A stretch of 17,828 nucleotides of DNA. Origin: Deltaproteobacteria bacterium (lineage in GTDB: Bacteria; Desulfobacterota; Desulfobacteria; Desulfobacterales; Desulfatirhabdiaceae). Below, piece by piece: positions 1-6,395 of the stretch. Location: positions 1-17,828 of the forward strand of contig JAJYBO010000031.1 of NCBI GenBank assembly GCA_021778975.1. The letters are read 5' to 3'. Positions within the stretch are counted from its first letter, which is position 1. Every line of letters begins with the position of its first letter. A model generated the notes under the pieces. That model was given only the letters and a program-made list of their open reading frames with translations. It was not told the origin of the DNA and made no database searches. The position numbers and the translations under genes were made by a program.

Positions 1-38
1 TTTTGCAGACCGTTGCCTTACCACTTGGCTATGCCGCC
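1..38 (-). tRNA. tRNA-Cys (GCA), 3' part cut off by the window edge
   Basis: The reverse strand from 38 begins GGCGGCATAGCCAAGTGG, a normal acceptor and D-arm. It runs into an anticodon arm reading CTGCAAA, which gives anticodon GCA for cysteine. Only the first 38 nt are present; the variable loop, T arm and 3' acceptor lie beyond the left edge. It sits 8 nt after the end of tRNA-Gly and is very likely cotranscribed with it. Confidence 0.9.
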
Positions 39-46
39 AAAAAAAA

Positions 47-121
<75 letters not shown>

Positions 122-135
122 TCAGAAGTGCCCAC

Positions 136-164
136 TATCTATCTTTTTCACCCCATATTGTCAA
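136..164 (-). promoter_or_regulatory. sigma70-type promoter of the tRNA-Gly/tRNA-Cys operon
   Basis: On the reverse strand a perfect -35 TTGACA (164-159) is followed by a 17-nt spacer and a -10-like TAGATA (141-136). The predicted start near 129 lies about 8 nt before the mature tRNA-Gly 5' end at 121, the usual spacing for a stable-RNA promoter. Confidence 0.7.
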
Positions 165-204
165 CATTTTTTTGAAAAGCCACGCCATAAAATGTGGTTG
201 GGGT

Positions 205-282
205 CATTGCAGCGCACGACAAGTACGCTGCATCCCTCAAGATTTACACGCCTTGCCTGCGAACATTTTACGAAGCCGTCCG
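205..282 (-). repeat. dispersed intergenic repeat, copy R1
   Basis: Read on the reverse strand from 282, it begins GGACGGCTTCGTAAAATG and continues TTCGCA. The copy at 10120-10072 matches over these 22 nt apart from one G/A change. The far end holds a hairpin, GCAGCG (209-214) with CGCTGC (226-231), like the hairpin inside the copy at 17759. It lies between the tRNA promoter and the lipoprotein gene, not next to a stop codon, and appears degenerate. Confidence 0.6.
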
Positions 283-510
283 AAATTCGACTTGTTACGA
301 GAACATCAGATGTTAAAAAACCAATTCTATTTTTTGATACTGGCATTATTACCACGAATATATTATAAAATTAGATAGCTACGAAATATCAGTTTTATTT
401 TTTTAAAATTTGTTAGATATTTTGATTGCACTCTCTCTGGTTTTGATATATGGATTCAGACGGAGAATATGGAGAAACGTAATGTTTTTATTTTGTTAAT
501 GGTTTAACAA
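283..510. other. AT-rich intergenic spacer upstream of the lipoprotein gene
   Basis: No coding region is convincing here. The stretch is distinctly AT-rich, with long A and T runs at about 312-340 and 385-420. Weak promoter-like pairs exist on the plus strand: TTGATA at 334 with AT-rich hexamers near 359-366, and TTGCAC at 426 with TATGGA at 449. Neither is close enough to consensus to call. The promoter of the lipoprotein gene probably lies in this stretch. Confidence 0.4.
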
Positions 511-523
511 AGGAGGAAAAATC

Positions 524-736
524 ATGAAAAAAGTGGCGATGATTATGGTGCTGGGCTTGTTTCTGGCTGGGTGCGGCGCGGCTGTAAAAGAATCCGGTTA
601 TTATGACCACAGTTCTCATTACAAAACCTGGAGCCACCTGGCTTTCAGTTGGTTTGGCTATAACCATATCACAGATCAAGATGCCGAAAAGTCTTCGGCT
701 CAGAAATGGTGGGGTATTTCTTACGCCAGACATTGA
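524..736 (+). CDS. small outer- or inner-membrane lipoprotein, function unknown
   Basis: This 70-residue protein starts with MKKVAMIMVLGLFLAGC, a short basic n-region, a hydrophobic core and a lipobox LAGC with the acylated cysteine at residue 17. The mature chain of 54 residues is rich in Tyr, Trp, His and Ser and has no domain I recognise. The start is fixed by a strong ribosome-binding site AGGAGG at 511-516, 7 nt before the ATG. The residue after the cysteine is Gly, not Asp, so by the enterobacterial +2 rule (which may not apply here) it would go to the outer membrane. It appears monocistronic, with an AT-rich spacer upstream and 166 bp to the next gene. Secretion as a lipoprotein is well supported; the role is not. 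Confidence 0.85.
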   Translation: MKKVAMIMVLGLFLAGCGAAVKESGYYDHSSHYKTWSHLAFSWFGYNHITDQDAEKSSAQKWWGISYARH

Positions 737-775
737 TTTTTTCCGTTTGATTCAATGAGATCAAGCTGTGTCTTC

Positions 776-808
776 GGGGCCGTTCAAAAAAACATGAGCG
801 GCCCTGTT
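776..808 (+). terminator. weak intrinsic terminator candidate after the lipoprotein gene
   Basis: GGGCCG (777-782) can pair with CGGCCC (799-804) around an A-rich loop, followed by TGTTTC. The stem is only 6 bp and the T tract is short, so termination efficiency is doubtful. Confidence 0.35.
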
Positions 809-902
809 TCGGTGTCATCTCCGGACAATCCGGCGCATTTCTCTCCTGTTCCCAAATGAACCTTTCTTCACCTTCCAGCTCTCGAATGCCCGTCGGAGCC
901 AT

Positions 903-2432
903 ATGCTTTCGCCGCTCCGCCCATCCTGTCACACAAACATGAATATGACACAGACCATCAACCTCAGTTTATGGGTAACGCTTCTGACCGTGTTGAGTCT
1001 TGGTCTCTACATTCACATTTCGAGGCGTTTTTCCAAAATACCCGCGCTACCTGCAGGTCTTTTGATGCTGTACTGTACCATCAGACTGATGTCCTCCCTC
1101 CTGAAGACATTCTTCCCGCTGGGTGCAGACGGGACTATGTGGATAAAAATCTGCGAATCCATCGTGTTGTCATGGGCGATTGCCCGGCTGGCGCTTGCCT
1201 GCGTCCTTGAAATTCCCCTGAAACTTCAGGGGAAGAAGCCCCTGCCCAGAATCACTCGCGACTTCATTCTTTTTGTGTGCTATTCGATTTTATTTTTCAT
1301 CATATTGCGGATTCGCAGCGACATTGATGTCGTCAGTCTGGTCACCACATCCGCCGTACTGACGGTGGTGGTGGGGCTTGCCGCGCAGTCTATGCTGAGC
1401 AATTTCTTTTATGGACTCGTGCTTCAGATCGAACGCCCTTTCGATATCGGCGATTGGATACAACTCGGCGACCATGCGGGAGTCGTTGTTGGCATCAACT
1501 GGAAATCCACCCGAATTCTCACACGCGAACAGGTATCGGTGTATATTCCCAATTCAGAAATCACCAGCCGGACATTTTCCAATTTTTCCAAACCGGACCG
1601 CAAGGTGATCGCCAGCATGATTATCGGCCTGGATTATGAATCACCTCCGAACCACGTAAAACACGTCATTCTTCAGGCGCTTCACCACCACGACAAGGTG
1701 TTGAAGCACCCCAGACCGGAAGTGTGGCTGAAAGGGTTCGGAGATTCTTCCATACAGTACGAAATCCGATTCTGCCACAACAATTTTTCCACAGAGCCAA
1801 AAATAAAATCGGATATTTACATGAATGTCTGGTATGCGCTCAAACGGCATCACATCACAATTCCGTTTCCTGTCCGGGACATCCGACATCCTGGGATGGA
1901 ACTCCGGCGTCAGACGACATGGCGCGAAAAGCGTTGCAAGGACATTCTCTCGATGTTCGATCGGGTTTCGGTATTGTCGCCGCTGTCAGCATCCGAACGT
2001 TCTCAACTGGCTTCCAGGGTGACGATTGATATCTATGGGCAGGGAGAATATATTGTCAGACAACAGGAACCTGGGGATTCCATGTACATCATCTTCAAAG
2101 GGTCCTGTGATGTGCTGTGGGAGATATCACCCGGAGAAATCCGTCATATGGCGGTTCTCAATCCCGGAGATTTTTTTGGAGAAATGAGTCTGCTGACCGG
2201 TGAACCCCGCAGCGCCAGCGTATGCGCTAAAGAGGATACCGAAGTTTTCATGATTGAAAAATCCGTATTCTCGGATATTCTTTCCGCCAACTCCGGTATT
2301 TGTGATTATCTGGGAGAAGTCCTCGCGACACGCCAGAAACAATTGGCCCAAAACAGCTCTCTCCCTTCCGAAGCAGAATCCATCCCTGTCAGCATTATTC
2401 GTAAAATCAAATCATTTCTCGGCATCCCCTGA
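903..2432 (+). CDS. MscS-family mechanosensitive channel with C-terminal cyclic-nucleotide-binding domain
   Basis: This 509-residue inner-membrane protein should form a small-conductance channel gated by membrane tension and modulated by a nucleotide. Hydrophobic helices lie at about 22-40, 47-70, 83-105 and 119-137. The pore-lining helix with the MscS signature follows (VVVGLAAQSMLSNFFYGLVL, 155-174), then the beta domain (ERPFDIGDWIQLGDHAGVV). Residues 349-475 form a cNMP-binding fold with a phosphate-binding cassette FFGEMSLLTGEPRSASV (424-440) that keeps the key Glu427 and Arg436, so it should bind a cyclic nucleotide. The ATG at 903 has GGAG at 895-898, only 4 nt away; ATGs at 939 and 945 are alternatives with no better site. 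It stands alone and is ended by the terminator at 2515-2555. The same architecture occurs in the bCNG family, whose members often respond to cNMP more than to tension. Confidence 0.9.
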   Translation: MLSPLRPSCHTNMNMTQTINLSLWVTLLTVLSLGLYIHISRRFSKIPALPAGLLMLYCTIRLMSSLLKTFFPLGADGTMWIKICESIVLSWAIARLALACVLEIPLKLQGKKPLPRITRDFILFVCYSILFFIILRIRSDIDVVSLVTTSAVLTVVVGLAAQSMLSNFFYGLVLQIERPFDIGDWIQLGDHAGVVVGINWKSTRILTREQVSVYIPNSEITSRTFSNFSKPDRKVIASMIIGLDYESPPNHVKHVILQALHHHDKVLKHPRPEVWLKGFGDSSIQYEIRFCHNNFSTEPKIKSDIYMNVWYALKRHHITIPFPVRDIRHPGMELRRQTTWREKRCKDILSMFDRVSVLSPLSASERSQLASRVTIDIYGQGEYIVRQQEPGDSMYIIFKGSCDVLWEISPGEIRHMAVLNPGDFFGEMSLLTGEPRSASVCAKEDTEVFMIEKSVFSDILSANSGICDYLGEVLATRQKQLAQNSSLPSEAESIPVSIIRKIKSFLGIP

Positions 2433-2514
2433 TCTCTTCGACAAATATTATATTTTTTCTATTGACAATAAAAGTGGATTAAACTAACCTTACTAAGATA
2501 ATAATTGAGTAGCG

Positions 2515-2555
2515 ACCCCCATCTGGATACTGCTTCCAAATGAGGGTTTTTTTTT
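2515..2555 (+). terminator. strong rho-independent terminator downstream of the channel gene
   Basis: ACCCCCATCTGGA (2515-2527) pairs with TCCAAATGAGGGT (2535-2547) as a 13-bp stem with two C-A mismatches and a 7-nt loop. A run of nine T residues (2547-2555) follows immediately. It lies 83 bp after the channel stop codon and 100 bp before the EF-G start, so it separates the two transcription units. Confidence 0.85.
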
Positions 2556-2569
2556 CACGTTTTTTGTGA

Positions 2570-2596
2570 GATGCATTTGAAAGTCGAATGTGCATC
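2570..2596 (+). promoter_or_regulatory. inverted repeat in the leader upstream of EF-G
   Basis: GATGCA (2570-2575) is mirrored by TGCATC (2591-2596), and ATT/AAT can extend the stem across a bulge. It lies about 60 nt before the EF-G start. It may be an operator or leader hairpin. No clear promoter is visible around it, so the assignment is tentative. Confidence 0.25.
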
Positions 2597-2654
2597 GAAA
2601 CGACCGGTTCGGATCCCCGCCATCCCGTTCCGCTTACGCAAGGAAATATGTTCT

Positions 2655-4739
2655 ATGGAAAAAAATATTCAAAAAGTCAGAAACATTGGTATCAGCGCGC
2701 ACATTGATTCCGGAAAGACCACGCTGACCGAGCGGATCCTCTATTACACCAAACGCATCCATACCATTCATGACGTCAAGGGGAAAGACGGCGTCGGCGC
2801 TACCATGGACTCCATGGAACTCGAACGGGAGCGCGGCATTACCATCGCCTCTGCTGCAACCTTTTGTGAATGGCAGAACCATCAAATCAACATCATTGAC
2901 ACCCCGGGCCATGTGGATTTTACCATAGAGGTCGAACGCTCTTTAAGGGTTCTGGACGGCGCCATTCTGGTGCTGTGTGCGGTGGGCGGGGTGCAGTCTC
3001 AGTCCATTACCGTGGATCAGCAGATGAAGCGCTACAATGTTCCGTGCCTTGCCTTCATCAACAAGTGTGATCGCAGCGGCGCCAACCCCGCACGGGTCAT
3101 TCAGCAACTGAAGGAAAAACTGGGACACAACGCGGTGCCGCTTCAGCTCCCTATCGGGCTGGAATCCGATCTTCAGGGCCTGGTGGATATCGTCGAAATG
3201 AAAGCCCTGTATTTCGACGGCGATAACGGCGAAAAAATTCGTGTCGAAGACATCCCGGCATCACTTCAGGACGAAGCCCGAAGCGCCCGCGAATTGCTTC
3301 TGGATGCAGCATCCGTTGTATCTGACGAACTGACGGAAGCGATCCTGGAAGAGGCGGACATTCCGTCCGAGCTGCTCATTTCCGCCATTCGGAAGGCGAC
3401 GCTGGAGCGGAAGATGACACCTGTGTTCATGGGGTCTGCCTATCGTAACAAAGGCGTTCAACCGCTTTTAGATGGTGTCACCAACCTGCTCCCCTGCCCT
3501 TCGGATGTCGAAAATCAGGCGCTCGATATGGACAATGACGAAGCGGTAGTGACACTCGCCACGGATCCGGAAAAACCGGTCGTGGCGTTTGCGTTCAAAC
3601 TCGAAGACGGCCAATATGGGCAGTTGACCTATATTCGGGTGTATCAGGGAACGATCGCCAAAGGCTCCACCATCGTCAATGTCCGCAACGGCCGCAAGGT
3701 AAAAGTTGGGCGGGTGGCGCGAATGCATGCGGATCAGATGGAAGATATCGAAGCCATTCCGGCGGGGCATATCGGCGCGTTGTTTGGCATTGACTGCGCG
3801 TCCGGCGATACCTTTGTTTCGCCCGGATTGAGTTTGACCATGACGTCCATGTTTGTACCCGCTCCGGTGATTTCGCTGTCCATCGCGCCCAAAGACAACA
3901 AATCTCAGATCAACATGTCCAAGGCGCTGAACCGTTTCACCAAAGAAGACCCCACCTTCAAATCCCATTATAACGATGAAACCAACGAGACCATTATCGA
4001 GGGCATGGGCGAGCTGCATCTGGAAGTTTATGTGGAGCGCATGAAACGGGAATACAATGCCGAAGTGATAACCGGCATGCCGCAGGTGGCGTACCGGGAA
4101 ACCATCACCCGCAGGGCGGAATTCAACTACGTCCACAAGAAACAAACCGGTGGTTCCGGTCAGTATGGCCGTGTTGCCGGATACATGGAGCCGACCGAAG
4201 AAGATTTTGTTTTTGTCAACGAGATTACCGGCGGCTCCATTCCCACACAGTTCATTTCGGCATGTGAAAAGGGATTCCGTCTCTGTCTGCCCAAAGGCCC
4301 CAAACTGGGATATCCGGTTACTGGCGTTCAGGTGGTCATCAACGACGGCGCCTCCCACGCGGTGGACTCATCGGATATGGCGTTTCAGGCGGCGGCCAGA
4401 GGCGCTTTTCTGGAAGGCTATGCCAAAGCCAAACCTGTCATTCACGAACCGATCATGAAGGTTGTCGTGGAAACGCCGACCGAATTTCAGGGATCTGCCA
4501 TGGGGCTTTTAAACCAGCGTCGGGGCATGATCGTCGGCGCTCAGGATGAGGGCGTCATGTGTTCCATCGAAGCGCAGGTGCCACTGGCGGAGATGTTCGG
4601 ATTTTCAACGGTGCTGAGATCATCTACTCAAGGAAAGGCGCAGTTTACGATGGAATTTTCAACATACAAACAGGTGCCACAGTCTGTTTCGGAAGAATTG
4701 GTGAAAAAAGCGTCTGAAAGCAAAAAACATGTCGCATAA
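2655..4739 (+). CDS. fusA: translation elongation factor G, spdEFG1 / mitochondrial EF-G1 type
   Basis: This 694-residue GTPase catalyses tRNA-mRNA translocation on the ribosome. The G motifs are complete: G1 AHIDSGKTT (15-23), G3 DTPGH (82-86), G4 NKCD (136-139) and G5 GSA (260-262). Domain III carries GMGELHLEV (450-458). Domain IV carries HKKQTGGSGQYGRV (494-507), and domain V ends the chain. The Ser in the P-loop, QQMKRYNVP, NKGVQPLLD and HKKQTGG resemble mitochondrial GFM1 more than E. coli FusA, which places it in the spdEFG1 group of spirochaetes, planctomycetes and deltaproteobacteria. The reading frame is open back to 2571, but the start at 2655 fits the family N-terminus (MEKNIQKVRNIGI) and has AAGGA at 2640-2644. 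It is not in a str operon (no rpsL, rpsG or tuf), so another canonical EF-G may exist elsewhere in the genome. Confidence 0.97.
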   Translation: MEKNIQKVRNIGISAHIDSGKTTLTERILYYTKRIHTIHDVKGKDGVGATMDSMELERERGITIASAATFCEWQNHQINIIDTPGHVDFTIEVERSLRVLDGAILVLCAVGGVQSQSITVDQQMKRYNVPCLAFINKCDRSGANPARVIQQLKEKLGHNAVPLQLPIGLESDLQGLVDIVEMKALYFDGDNGEKIRVEDIPASLQDEARSARELLLDAASVVSDELTEAILEEADIPSELLISAIRKATLERKMTPVFMGSAYRNKGVQPLLDGVTNLLPCPSDVENQALDMDNDEAVVTLATDPEKPVVAFAFKLEDGQYGQLTYIRVYQGTIAKGSTIVNVRNGRKVKVGRVARMHADQMEDIEAIPAGHIGALFGIDCASGDTFVSPGLSLTMTSMFVPAPVISLSIAPKDNKSQINMSKALNRFTKEDPTFKSHYNDETNETIIEGMGELHLEVYVERMKREYNAEVITGMPQVAYRETITRRAEFNYVHKKQTGGSGQYGRVAGYMEPTEEDFVFVNEITGGSIPTQFISACEKGFRLCLPKGPKLGYPVTGVQVVINDGASHAVDSSDMAFQAAARGAFLEGYAKAKPVIHEPIMKVVVETPTEFQGSAMGLLNQRRGMIVGAQDEGVMCSIEAQVPLAEMFGFSTVLRSSTQGKAQFTMEFSTYKQVPQSVSEELVKKASESKKHVA

Positions 4740-4760
4740 TCAGAGGGATGCTTCTGTTTC

Positions 4761-4791
4761 CCGGCAGGGAGGCCGTCAAACCTCCCACCGG
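4761..4791 (+). other. intercistronic stem-loop between EF-G and the ATPase gene
   Basis: GGGAGG (4767-4772) pairs with CCTCCC (4781-4786) around an 8-nt loop, and CCGG at 4761-4764 can pair with CCGG at 4788-4791 outside it. No T run follows directly, so it is more likely an attenuating or RNA-processing hairpin than a full terminator. It could lower expression of the downstream gene relative to EF-G. Confidence 0.45.
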
Positions 4792-4827
4792 ATCAATGTG
4801 ATTTATTTAAGGGAAAGGAACCTTGCC

Positions 4828-5517
4828 ATGCTGAAAAAAGATCTTATACTGCGAAACCCTCTGAGCCTGCTGGGACATGAACCCGACGACATTCTGCCTG
4901 CCGGAAGTTTTGGCGCGGTGCTGGCGCGGGCGGGTGTCGGAAAAACCGCGCTCATGGTGCAGATCGCGCTGAATGCGCTTCTGAGAGATAAAAACGTTCT
5001 TCACATCAGTCTGAACGACCCTGTCCAGAAAGTATCCCTGTGGTACGAAGAGGTCTTCAGAAATATTGCCAAAGCCCAGCATCTTCAAGACATCAATGAA
5101 TTGTGGGAAACCATTTTGACCCATCGCTTCATCATGACGTTTCAGGTGGAAGGGTTCAGCGTTCCCAAACTGAAAGAACGTCTGACGGATCTGACGGCTC
5201 AGGGCATATTTTTCCCTCAGATGGTGATTATGGATGGCCTGCCGTTTGACAATCCCACAGATCTTCTGACGGACATCAAATCGCTCTCAGTGGATTACCG
5301 TCTTCCGATTTGGTTTTCAATTCGGACGCATCAGCGTGAAACTGTGGCGATAAACGGCCTGCCCCCTCAGATCGCTGGTGTATCCGATCTGTTCGACATC
5401 ATTCTCCAGCTTCAACCAGAAGGCAAGGATGTTCAGGTGAAGGCACTGAAAGGCGGGCGTCCGGAATCCGGGCAACCTGCACTGTTTCTGGATCCGGCAA
5501 CCCTGCTGATCAAATAG
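4828..5517 (+). CDS. small RecA/KaiC-like P-loop ATPase, function unknown
   Basis: This 229-residue soluble protein consists of a single nucleotide-binding domain. The Walker A motif is ARAGVGKTA (33-41, Lys39/Thr40) and the Walker B-like strand is MVIMDG (132-137). The opening residues NPLSLLGHEPDDILPAGSFG place the core right after a short N-terminal segment, as in RecA/KaiC/RadA-type ATPases. I see no second domain, zinc finger, DNA-binding motif or membrane helix. The start at 4828 is chosen because AAAGGAA (4814-4820) precedes it; the open frame reaches back to 4729 inside EF-G without a ribosome-binding site. It follows EF-G by 88 bp in the same direction, with a stem-loop between. The substrate and process cannot be told from the sequence. 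Confidence 0.8.
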   Translation: MLKKDLILRNPLSLLGHEPDDILPAGSFGAVLARAGVGKTALMVQIALNALLRDKNVLHISLNDPVQKVSLWYEEVFRNIAKAQHLQDINELWETILTHRFIMTFQVEGFSVPKLKERLTDLTAQGIFFPQMVIMDGLPFDNPTDLLTDIKSLSVDYRLPIWFSIRTHQRETVAINGLPPQIAGVSDLFDIILQLQPEGKDVQVKALKGGRPESGQPALFLDPATLLIK

Positions 5518-5553
5518 CACCACAGGTACTGCCGGATGCCGCACTTCGTGACG

Positions 5554-6216
5554 TTACGGAATGACGATGCGATACAGAAACAAGATTATCTCATTAAGTT
5601 TATTGCTGATAAAAGAATGCGCGCTGATCCGTTCAAATCCGAAATACAGGATCAGCGCCGCCGCCCCAACCGTCTGCCAGGTGCGGGACGCCCATCGTTT
5701 CATCGAATTTGGAAACAGCGCAGGCCAGATGCTGGACGCCGCCAGCGGTGGTATGGGCAGCAGGTGATACACCGACATGGTCAGATTTACCGCGGCCACC
5801 ATGTGAAACACCCGATCTTCCGTTCCGAAATGCTGATACAGCCATACAACACTTCCCGCGATGCTGGCCAGAAGAAGATTGGCGACCGGTCCGGCCAGAT
5901 ATGCCAGCACCGTATAAAGACGCGGTCTTGAAAACCGTTCCGACTGCACCGGCATATGCCGGGGCCAGCCGAAACCGGTGACGATAAAACAGAGGGTTCC
6001 GGCGATATCCAGATGCAGAAACGCATTGAAATGGAACCGACGGGGATTCTTTTCCTGCGCATCTCCCAGAAGGGTCGCCATGAAGGCCTGTGCTTCGGCG
6101 TGAGCCGTAATGGCCATCAGCACGGCAACCGCGAAAGATACCACATCATCCACCCTGAAATAGCTTGAAATCGGGCAGAACGGGATAGAAAAAGGTAAAA
6201 GAACAGGTTGTGTCAT
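5554..6216 (-). CDS. M50 (site-2 protease) family membrane protein, catalytically inactive
   Basis: This 220-residue integral membrane protein has the layout of the short YwhC-like M50 family. There is a helix ending in the metal-site region (AITAHAEAQAFMATLLGD, 35-52), then NAFLHLDIAGT (64-74), a GW-containing segment (83-84), AGPVANLLLA (108-117) and LLPIPPLAASS (152-162). In active members the first region reads HExxH and the last reads PLDG. Here they are HAEAQ (39-43) and PLAA (157-160), so the catalytic Glu, the second zinc His and the third zinc ligand Asp are all gone. The fold is kept without frameshift or stop, which argues for a conserved non-proteolytic role. Codons 39-43 read cac gcc gaa gca cag. 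It converges with the ATPase gene, with 36 bp between. The ribosome-binding site is poor. Function is unknown. Confidence 0.8.
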   Translation of the reverse strand: MTQPVLLPFSIPFCPISSYFRVDDVVSFAVAVLMAITAHAEAQAFMATLLGDAQEKNPRRFHFNAFLHLDIAGTLCFIVTGFGWPRHMPVQSERFSRPRLYTVLAYLAGPVANLLLASIAGSVVWLYQHFGTEDRVFHMVAAVNLTMSVYHLLPIPPLAASSIWPALFPNSMKRWASRTWQTVGAAALILYFGFERISAHSFISNKLNEIILFLYRIVIP

Positions 6217-6395
6217 GGCGTAACGCCTGTCGCTAAAGAGGCATGGCTATCGTTCGGCTGGTTTCGCTCCGCACATTTATCGGTTCTGGCAAGCAACCCG
6301 GATCTGTCATCAAACAAGGTTTTCTGACTCATTTGCGCCTTTATTCGTTGATTGGCAAGTTTTACATATTGCTGTTGAGTCTTTCATCTACATGA

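Noticed and set aside
205..282. Repeat copies considered as a CRISPR array
   Set aside because: The copies are kilobases apart, imperfect and on both strands, with no regular spacers and no cas genes.
2571..2654. N-terminal extension of EF-G from an ATG at 2571
   Set aside because: The 28 extra residues match no EF-G, there is no ribosome-binding site at that ATG, and a good one precedes 2655.
3468..4358. Long open frame on the minus strand inside EF-G (296 codons)
   Set aside because: It lies wholly antisense to a strongly conserved gene, has no recognisable domain or ribosome-binding site, and follows from codon bias in the real gene.
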